From contig JAZNHI010000160.1 in NCBI GenBank assembly GCA_045576895.1, positions 1-15,498 of the forward strand: a stretch of DNA of 15,498 bases, in the 5' to 3' direction. The notes under the pieces were generated by a model. It worked only from the letters and a program-made list of their open reading frames with translations, was not told where the DNA came from and made no database searches. A program made the position numbers and the translations under genes. The number at the start of each line of letters is the position of its first letter. The first letter of the stretch is position 1. This DNA comes from UBA3792 sp045576895. Lineage in GTDB: Bacteria; Bacillota; Clostridia; Christensenellales; CAG-138. This document shows positions 1-5,301 of the stretch, one piece after another.

Positions 1-76
1 CGCTTCCTTACATTTCATTCGGAGCGAAAGCGGCCGCACATTTTCAGCTGTTTGTCAAGTGCTTTTTGCAAAATAA

Positions 77-113
77 AAAGGCTTCTATGTTTTTTCTTCT
101 CATAGAAGCCTTT
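77..113 (-). terminator. Intrinsic terminator of the ferredoxin gene
   Basis: A perfect 13-bp inverted repeat (AAAGGCTTCTATG, 77-89, with its complement at 101-113) encloses an 11-nt loop. On the minus strand it is followed by a T-rich run (TTATTTT), as expected for a Rho-independent terminator reading right to left. It lies about 110 bases beyond the ferredoxin stop codon. The other direction lacks a good T run. The outermost bases 1-76 hold no gene that I can see. Confidence 0.82.
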
Positions 114-222
114 GCGTCATCTTATCTTAATGACATTGGCCGTTGTGCGTCCTTTCTTCCTGCAAGGAATTCTGTAAATCCTCTCGCTGCAAATGGTCCG
201 GCGCCGTTATCGACAGCCGTGA

Positions 223-393
223 TTATTCCGCTTTGGGTGCGCCGACGGGGCAAACCTCCGCGCAGTTGCCGCACTCGATGCAGACGTCGGGGTTGATCTC
301 GTACTTGCCGTCGCCCTCTGCGATCGCCTCTACCGGGCACTCTGCCGCGCATGCGCCGCAGGAGATGCATTCATCCGTAATTTTGTATGCCAT
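223..393 (-). CDS. 2[4Fe-4S] ferredoxin, clostridial type
   Basis: This 56-residue cytoplasmic electron carrier has two complete cluster-binding motifs. They are CISCGACAAECP near residue 9 and CIECGNCAEVCP near residue 38, each CxxCxxCxxxCP, so two [4Fe-4S] clusters are expected. Length and motif spacing match classical clostridial ferredoxins, which serve low-potential enzymes such as pyruvate:ferredoxin oxidoreductase and hydrogenases. The frame stays open upstream to 540, but the ATG at 393 is preferred because an AGGAGGT ribosome binding site lies about 8 bases before it and because the family starts with MAYKI-like sequence. The gene has its own promoter and terminator and is transcribed away from the ParB-family gene. 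Its particular redox partner cannot be read from the context. Confidence 0.95.
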   Translation of the reverse strand: MAYKITDECISCGACAAECPVEAIAEGDGKYEINPDVCIECGNCAEVCPVGAPKAE

Positions 394-424
394 TGTTTGT
401 ACCTCCTCATAAGATTTCACCCTC

Positions 425-452
425 ATTATAACAAATGTTTTTGATTTTGCAA
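425..452 (-). promoter_or_regulatory. Sigma-A-like promoter of the ferredoxin gene
   Basis: On the minus strand TTGCAA (447-452) is followed after 16 bases by a perfect TATAAT (425-430) preceded by TG, which is an extended -10 element. Transcription would begin near 418, giving a leader of about 25 bases that contains the ribosome binding site. This is the strongest promoter match in the left third of the window. Confidence 0.75.
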
Positions 453-579
453 CCGTTTTTTTCAAGCAATTTTCACGAACGGTTTCGCACGATTCCTGTT
501 GCAATTCTTCGACCTTTGTCCCCTGCCTTTCTTTCGACATCCGCCGCGGCGTAAACTATTTGCCGGAAAGGAGGCGAAC

Positions 580-1395
580 ATGCTGTATTCGTTTCAACAG
601 GGTCTTTTGAACATGCCGCCGAAGGTGGATCCCGACCGGCGTCTTTTGCTGCTGCCGGTCGAGGAAATCCGGTCCGTTCCGTCGCGCCGCAGAAAAGCGA
701 CGGACCGCGCCGCGCTTTCCGAGCTGATGGTGAGCATCGCGCAGGTGGGGCTGCTGCAGCCGATCCTCGTACGGAAGCTGCCGGAGGGTTTTGAGCTGAT
801 CGCGGGCGAACGGCGGCTGAAGGCTTGCAGGCTTTTGGGCTACAAGGAGATCCCGTGCATCGTCGTGACGGCGGGCGACGAAAAAAGCGCCGTGATGGCG
901 CTCTCGGAAAACCTGCAGCGGCGGCCTCTGCATTTTCTGGAAGAGGCGGAACGGCTGGACGCGCTTCTGAAGAAGGGTCTGTCCGGGGAACAGCTTTCCA
1001 CCATGCTCGGCAAGAACGATCCGTATCTCGAGAACCGGCTGCGGCTTCTGAAGCTGCCGAAGGAAACCCGCGCGCGGCTTCGCGCCGACGGACTTTCGGA
1101 ACGGCATGCCCGCGCGCTGCTGCGTCTTTCCGACGACGAGCGGCAGCAGCAGGCGATGGATCTCATCGAACGACGGAAAATGACCGGTCCCGCCGCGGAA
1201 CGGCTCGTCGATTCGCTGACCAACGCGCCCGGCGCCGCGCCGATGCGGATCCTGCGCTGCTCGCGCGACTGCCGGCTCTTTATCAACAGCGTCAAAACCT
1301 GCATCGAACAGCTCGACGGCTCCGGCATCTCCGCCGCCATGGAGGAAACACGCCGCGAGGACGGCGTGGATCTTCTGATCCGCGTGCGGACGTGA
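580..1395 (+). CDS. ParB/Spo0J-family DNA-binding protein, Noc-like
   Basis: The 271-residue protein has the ParB core in order. It has the GERRLKA CTP-binding box (76-82), the ENLQR...FLEEA box (110-122), a helix-turn-helix around 135-160 ending in RLLKLP, and the LSERHARALL segment (172-181). The C-terminal part (about 223-271, including RLFINSVKTCIEQLDGSGI) resembles the dimerisation domain of Noc and clostridial ParB proteins. Such proteins are CTP-dependent DNA clamps that act in chromosome segregation or nucleoid occlusion. The frame is open from 499, but the ATG at 580 follows AAAGGAGG with a 5-base gap and is the likely start. No parA/soj or rsmG lies beside it, so the exact role is open; Noc-like is my preference. 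I found no convincing promoter between 394 and 579. Confidence 0.88.
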   Translation: MLYSFQQGLLNMPPKVDPDRRLLLLPVEEIRSVPSRRRKATDRAALSELMVSIAQVGLLQPILVRKLPEGFELIAGERRLKACRLLGYKEIPCIVVTAGDEKSAVMALSENLQRRPLHFLEEAERLDALLKKGLSGEQLSTMLGKNDPYLENRLRLLKLPKETRARLRADGLSERHARALLRLSDDERQQQAMDLIERRKMTGPAAERLVDSLTNAPGAAPMRILRCSRDCRLFINSVKTCIEQLDGSGISAAMEETRREDGVDLLIRVRT

Positions 1396-1397
1396 AA

Positions 1398-1425
1398 GAA
1401 CGGATCGGGCGAACCCGATCCGTTC
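1398..1425. terminator. Bidirectional hairpin terminator between convergent genes
   Basis: A perfect 12-bp stem (GAACGGATCGGG, 1398-1409, with its complement at 1414-1425) is closed by a CGAA tetraloop. It begins 3 bases after the ParB-family stop and ends 4 bases before the LCP stop. The T runs on both sides are short (GTTTATT on plus, TTT on minus). It probably ends transcription from both sides, with moderate efficiency. Confidence 0.78.
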
Positions 1426-1428
1426 CGT

Positions 1429-2571
1429 TTATTCCTTTCCGTAAAGCGCCTGGCGAAGCAGGATCCGGTTCTTTTCGAACGCGGGCAGCAGCGCGTACGC
1501 GCCGTCCACGTTGAGCTCGGTATAGGCGTCGTCAAACGGCAGCCGCAGCGTTTCGAACGTCAGCTCGTCCGAGACCGCCATCTCGTAGCCCACGCCGCGG
1601 AGCTCCTCGAAATCGACGTTCGTGCGGATGCTCTTGAAGATCGTGCGGAAGAACGGGTACAGAAACTCGCTGTCGAACTGATCCTGCAGATACAGGAACG
1701 CGTCGTGCACGATCTCCGTCTGCCGGTCCGCGCGCCCGAGGTCGCCCTTGTTGTCCGACGTGCGGTCCAAAAGCAGCGTGACGATCTCCTTCCCGTTAAG
1801 CTGTTGTTTGCCCGGCTTCAGGGATCCGCCGCATGCGTCGTTGATATACGCAGCTTCCTGCTTCGAAAGCTCCGCCGGAATGCCGTTGATGCCGTCCGCA
1901 AGCGCGGCAAGCTCCTCCGTCCCCGTGACGACGTAGTTCTGGATATCCAGCTCGAACACGTCGTTGATCGTGTTGATGAGCTGACCGATCCCCCCGCGCG
2001 AATACGCGGTGTTGATCCGCTTCCACTCGGTTTCCGACAGCGGCACGAGCGTGTCCCGCGCAACGGAAACGACGGTGAACTTCTGCTGCAGCTCGTTATA
2101 GGACGCGATGAACATCATATCCGTCTGTTTTTCGGACGCGTTCATCGAGCCGTTCTGCACGACGATCAGCATGCTGAAAATGAACTTGTCGATCTTTTTC
2201 TGCTCGTAGATCGGGACCTCTTTGATCTCGCCGGTCTCGTAATAATCCGTTCCCTTCGACATCGCTTCGCCGAACAGCGCCGCGTCCGGCGTGGGCAGCG
2301 CGTTGACGTCGATCTTTGCATATTCGCGCTTCACGGTCTGCACGCCGCAGGAGACCGGACGGAAGCCGCGGCTGTCGCAGGTGAAGAAGCGGACCTCTTT
2401 GCACATCTGCACCTTGCTCATGCCGAGAACGATCCCGAGCACAAGCAGCAGCGCAAACGCGATGCACAGCGCGAAGAACGCGGTCCGCAGTTTGTTTTTC
2501 GGCTTGGTTTGCTCCGCTTCCGCAGTCGGAGTCGTCTTCTCCTCCAAAGGACGCTTTTCTTCCGATTCCAT
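1429..2571 (-). CDS. LytR-CpsA-Psr (LCP) family cell-wall polymer ligase
   Basis: LCP enzymes sit on the outer face of the membrane. They transfer lipid-linked glycans such as wall teichoic acid or capsule to peptidoglycan, forming a phosphodiester to MurNAc. This 380-residue protein has a cytoplasmic tail rich in Glu, Lys and Thr (1-28), one membrane helix (about 29-51) and an extracellular LCP domain (about 128-295). Expected conserved positions are visible: the Asp in QTDMM (151), the Arg in ARDT (172), and Arg280 and Arg283 in GRADRQ, which bind the pyrophosphate of the lipid substrate. A GAGGAGGG site lies 5 bases before the ATG. It is last in the 3917-1429 operon, 10 bases after the 39-residue membrane protein gene. 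The nearby polymer operon suggests its substrate, but that link is inferred. Confidence 0.9.
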   Translation of the reverse strand: MESEEKRPLEEKTTPTAEAEQTKPKNKLRTAFFALCIAFALLLVLGIVLGMSKVQMCKEVRFFTCDSRGFRPVSCGVQTVKREYAKIDVNALPTPDAALFGEAMSKGTDYYETGEIKEVPIYEQKKIDKFIFSMLIVVQNGSMNASEKQTDMMFIASYNELQQKFTVVSVARDTLVPLSETEWKRINTAYSRGGIGQLINTINDVFELDIQNYVVTGTEELAALADGINGIPAELSKQEAAYINDACGGSLKPGKQQLNGKEIVTLLLDRTSDNKGDLGRADRQTEIVHDAFLYLQDQFDSEFLYPFFRTIFKSIRTNVDFEELRGVGYEMAVSDELTFETLRLPFDDAYTELNVDGAYALLPAFEKNRILLRQALYGKE

Positions 2572-2581
2572 AACGCCCTCC

Positions 2582-2701
2582 TCAAAGCGCGATCAGCACG
2601 ACGTCGATCGCCAGCATGACGAACGTCAGGACCGACATCACGACGACGCCGATGATCCAGCCGGTTTGTTTTTTCTTCTTCGGGGCTGTCTGTTCTTCCA
2701 T
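2582..2701 (-). CDS. 39-residue single-pass membrane microprotein
   Basis: This small ORF encodes a short polar N-terminus with a KKKK patch (residues 8-11), then one hydrophobic helix from about 15 to 38. The positive patch predicts an N-in orientation with almost nothing outside. The start is chosen because GGGAGGA lies about 8 bases before the ATG at 2701. The ORF could extend upstream to 2779, but that would overlap the preceding gene. The gene starts 4 bases after the stop of the phosphodiester glycosidase and ends 10 bases before the LCP start, so it is almost certainly co-translated with both. I do not recognise a family. A role as partner or anchor of the LCP protein or the glycosidase is a guess from position. 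Confidence 0.72.
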   Translation of the reverse strand: MEEQTAPKKKKQTGWIIGVVVMSVLTFVMLAIDVVLIAL

Positions 2702-2705
2702 TTGC

Positions 2706-3917
2706 TTATTCCTCCCGCATACGGTCTGCGTGCAGATCCGACAGATTCGGCGCAACGCCGTCCTCGTCGTATTCCGCAAACGCCAGAAGATCGAGGATGT
2801 TGCGGCCGGCGATGCCGTCGCCGTCCCTGTCCTTTCCGGAGGGAATGTTGATCGTCTTTCCCATGAAGAGCATGACCGCGCTGTTTCCGCCGTCCAGATT
2901 GATCGCGTCGGTGCAGCCGAGCGAGAGCATCAGCTCCGCCATCTCCTGTTCGGTCATGCCGACGGACTTCTTGGTCCTGCCGTCCACTGCGACCGCGATA
3001 TAGTGTCCCGGCTCACAGCAGCCGAAGATGATGCGCGGATGCCGCTCCTTCGTCTTGAGCCCCGACGGGATCTTGCCGTCCTGCACCAGAACCGGACCGA
3101 ACTGCAGCGCGTGCAGCAGACCGCCGTTCTGCTTGTTCTCCTTGTTGTAATTGAACTTCTGGTTCTTTTTCAGATTGAACACCTTCACGCTGCCGTCGCG
3201 GTATACGGCAACGATGCCCGAACGGAACCGGCTGCTGGAGCCTTCCGCGTTCTTATACTTGACTCCGTTGTGCACGATGAAGCCGGAATTCATGGTCCCG
3301 CTGATCGCGAACACGGCGTTGATGCGGTTTGCAAAGTCCTCCGGATCCTCCCGCGGCGCCTGATATTTGCCGTTGGCGAATTCCATCCGGAAGCTTCTGA
3401 TATTCCGGATCCGGATATCCGCGACGTAATAAACGATCTGATCGTCCTCGTTCTCGCAGCGTGTGACCGCCACGCGCAGCTCGTCGCTCTGATAACTCCA
3501 GTCCGCATCCCGTCCCGTGTCTTCGGACGGGAACACAGTCCCGGTAATATCGCCTTCGATCGGCGCGCGCGTCGGCTGCGGTGTGGACGTCGGCGCCTGT
3601 GTCGGTGCGGATTCAGGCTTCCGTGTCGCTTCCGGCGTCGTCTCTTCCGATCCAGACGGATCCTGCGGCAGCGGTTCCTCGGTTTCGTTCGGCGCTTCTT
3701 CCGTACAGATGACCGTCTCCTCCGTCGCTTCCGGATCAAGCGGCTCCGCGGTGATCGTTTCCGGATCCGCAACCGTCGCTTCCGGATCGTTCCGAACGGG
3801 CTCCGCCGTTTCGACCCGGACCGTCTCCGACTGCAGGAAGCAGCCCGCTTCCGCAAACAGCAGCAGTGCGGATAGCCCCGTCAGTATGATAAAACGTATG
3901 ATGCGATTCTGTTTCAT
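2706..3917 (-). CDS. Secreted phosphodiester glycosidase (NAGPA/DUF2233 family)
   Basis: The C-terminal half (about 145-385) has the features of the phosphodiester glycosidase family named after the human mannose-6-phosphate uncovering enzyme, which cleaves sugar-1-phosphodiesters. Visible motifs are FGPVLVQDG (273-281), HPRIIFG (293-299), VAVDGR (309-314) and DAINLDGGNSAVM (337-349). The N-terminus is a signal sequence (hydrophobic about 7-25). Cys26 follows AEAG, which is only a weak lipobox, so it is either a lipoprotein or cleaved after AEA. Residues 31-120 form a Glu/Thr/Pro-rich spacer likely to cross the cell wall. The ribosome binding site (AAAGGA) is rather far, about 12 bases, from the ATG. 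It is first in the operon with the microprotein and LCP genes, suggesting action on wall-linked glycan phosphodiesters. Confidence 0.87.
   Translation of the reverse strand: MKQNRIIRFIILTGLSALLLFAEAGCFLQSETVRVETAEPVRNDPEATVADPETITAEPLDPEATEETVICTEEAPNETEEPLPQDPSGSEETTPEATRKPESAPTQAPTSTPQPTRAPIEGDITGTVFPSEDTGRDADWSYQSDELRVAVTRCENEDDQIVYYVADIRIRNIRSFRMEFANGKYQAPREDPEDFANRINAVFAISGTMNSGFIVHNGVKYKNAEGSSSRFRSGIVAVYRDGSVKVFNLKKNQKFNYNKENKQNGGLLHALQFGPVLVQDGKIPSGLKTKERHPRIIFGCCEPGHYIAVAVDGRTKKSVGMTEQEMAELMLSLGCTDAINLDGGNSAVMLFMGKTINIPSGKDRDGDGIAGRNILDLLAFAEYDEDGVAPNLSDLHADRMREE
3722..3788 (-). repeat. In-frame 16-nt direct repeat in the wall-spacer coding region
   Basis: The 16-base sequence CCGTCGCTTCCGGATC occurs at 3722-3737 and again at 3773-3788. 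The copies are 51 bases apart, exactly 17 codons. Both encode Asp-Pro-Glu-Ala-Thr on the minus strand, in the low-complexity spacer of the phosphodiester glycosidase. Recombination between copies would change spacer length without breaking the frame. Confidence 0.75.
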
Positions 3918-4008
3918 ATCGTGATTTGATCCTTTCCGATCCGGAGGCGCTTTTGCGATACAATCCTTTCGCAGCGCTCCGGTTGTCAGACGATGATATT
4001 CCTTTTAT

Positions 4009-4037
4009 ATCTTACCGAGCCGCCCGCAAAAAAGCAA
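4009..4037 (-). promoter_or_regulatory. Candidate promoter of the glycosidase-microprotein-LCP operon
   Basis: On the minus strand TTGCTT (4032-4037) is followed after 17 bases by TAAGAT (4009-4014). The -35 hexamer and spacer equal those of the polymer operon promoter at 14467-14495. The -10 matches consensus at only 4 of 6 positions. The leader would be about 85 bases. The 3918-4141 gap shows no gene. Confidence 0.42.
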
Positions 4038-4077
4038 GCGATCCGATAAATCTTCATATTTTATCCGCAATTCGGAC

Positions 4078-4101
4078 AAAAAGGAGGCTTTGCCCCCCTT
4101 T
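4078..4101 (-). terminator. Intrinsic terminator at the end of the surface-polymer operon
   Basis: On the minus strand AAAGGGGGGC pairs with GCCTCCTTTT around a 3-base AAA loop, giving a 10-bp stem with two G-T wobbles, and the T run continues. It lies 40 bases beyond the stop of the last polymer gene and upstream of the next operon's candidate promoter, so it separates the two transcription units. Confidence 0.78.
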
Positions 4102-4141
4102 GCGCGCGCCGTCTCCCCCGCCCGGCAGCCCGTCGTTTTGA

Positions 4142-5296
4142 TTATTTGCGTTTCAGGATCCGTTTTGCGCCGCGCACCGCTTTGCGCAGCGGCGTGATCC
4201 GGTAAAGCTTCTCCCGCACGACCTTTTTCAGCACGCCGCGCTTCCGGTAATCGTTGAGCCGGTGTAAAAGCCCCCGTTTCTTCTCCTGCGGTTTCGGTTC
4301 CTGCGTTTGCGCGCACGCCTCGTCGAACCGTTTCTGCATCGCCTCGTCCACATTTTTGAAATGCGGATTCGCGGTGAACGCCGCAAGCTCGGTGCGCAGT
4401 CCCTCGTACAGCGGCATGAGCTCCGACTGCTTCATGCCCGTCGCAAGCAGAATCTTTGTGTTGTCGACGACGCGGTGCAGCATGCGGTCGTATCGGATCT
4501 GCCACGGACGGCCGACGATGCTTTCGTAGGTCGAAAGCGGCACGTATTTCACCTGCATGCCGAGGAGCTTCCGATAGATCTTCAGCACGTTGTTCCACGT
4601 CTTGGTCTCCGCGCTCGCGGCGGTATACGTTTCGCCGTACGCCGCCTCGTTCAGCACGAGCCGCGCGATCATCTTTCCCACGTCGCCCGCCCATGTCATG
4701 GCGGCGCGCTTATCGAGCATCTCCTGCGGGAATACGACCGTTTTTCCGTTCACCGCGCGGATCAAGAATTCGTTCGCCTCCATCGTGCCGAGCTGGAACC
4801 GGTCGCCCGCATACGTGATCGACGGGCGGACGATCGTATAGTTCGTGTGTCCGGACGCTTTCAGAATGTCCTCCTGACGGGCTTTCGCAAGCCCGTACTC
4901 GTCGGTCTTCAGATACGCCGGGTCGTCGACGCTGTCGAGAAGCCGCGGGCTCTCCTCCGTGATCGGCGCACAGCCGCAATCTCCGTATACGCGATACGAG
5001 GACAGAAACACGTAATGCTTCGTATGCGAAAGCAGCGCTTCGCAGCGCTTTGAAAACGCCTCGGTCGAATAGATCATGAAATCGACGATCGCGTCGAACC
5101 GCTCCGCAAGCAGCGCGTCCAGAAACGCGTCGTCCTTTGCGTTGCCCTGCCGGTATTCAACCCCGTCCCCGTTCGGTTCATGCGCCGACCGGCTCGTGAC
5201 GACGACCGAGAAGCCGCGTTTTTGAAGCTCCGGCACGGTATGCGTGCCGATCGCGCCGGTGCCGCCCAGCAGCAGGATCCGTTTCCGTTCCTCCAT
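4142..5296 (-). CDS. NAD-dependent epimerase/dehydratase with basic C-terminal tail
   Basis: This extended short-chain dehydrogenase/reductase has the Rossmann motif GGTGAIG (11-17), a Ser-containing LSSYRVYG strand (98-105) and the catalytic Tyr134xxxLys138 (YGLAK). The family converts nucleotide sugars or related hydroxyl compounds by NAD(P)-linked epimerisation, dehydration or reduction; the substrate here is unknown. The last 46 residues hold 20 Lys or Arg and are not part of the usual fold. The ATG at 5296 follows AGGTGA with a 5-base gap and gives 384 residues. A GTG at 5305 is the alternative start, overlapping the previous stop by four bases. The gene is last in the polymer operon, directly after the MenD-like domain, so it may act on that enzyme's product. 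Confidence 0.85.
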   Translation of the reverse strand: MEERKRILLLGGTGAIGTHTVPELQKRGFSVVVTSRSAHEPNGDGVEYRQGNAKDDAFLDALLAERFDAIVDFMIYSTEAFSKRCEALLSHTKHYVFLSSYRVYGDCGCAPITEESPRLLDSVDDPAYLKTDEYGLAKARQEDILKASGHTNYTIVRPSITYAGDRFQLGTMEANEFLIRAVNGKTVVFPQEMLDKRAAMTWAGDVGKMIARLVLNEAAYGETYTAASAETKTWNNVLKIYRKLLGMQVKYVPLSTYESIVGRPWQIRYDRMLHRVVDNTKILLATGMKQSELMPLYEGLRTELAAFTANPHFKNVDEAMQKRFDEACAQTQEPKPQEKKRGLLHRLNDYRKRGVLKKVVREKLYRITPLRKAVRGAKRILKRK

Positions 5297-5301
5297 AGGC
5301 G

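Noticed and set aside
1..60. TTGACA on the minus strand near 53-58 as a promoter for a gene to the left
   Set aside because: No acceptable -10 hexamer lies 16-18 bases downstream, and no coding start is visible before the window edge.
122..222. Open frame after the ferredoxin stop that looks protein-like (…GPFAARGFTEFLAGRKD…)
   Set aside because: It has no start codon or ribosome binding site of its own, and the ferredoxin already ends at the usual place, so it is most likely chance.
223..540. A longer 105-residue ferredoxin start at 540
   Set aside because: The extension covers the promoter (425-452), has unlike composition, and the ATG at 393 has a strong ribosome binding site and family-typical length.
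394..579. A parS-like or Noc-site palindrome upstream of the ParB-family gene
   Set aside because: Only a weak 6-bp inverted repeat (AACCGT/ACGGTT) is present; neither known consensus is found.
2805..2840. Dockerin or EF-hand-like DRDGDG in the phosphodiester glycosidase
   Set aside because: The Asp expected at position 12 of the calcium loop is missing, and the stretch fits the normal loop before the last strand of the domain.
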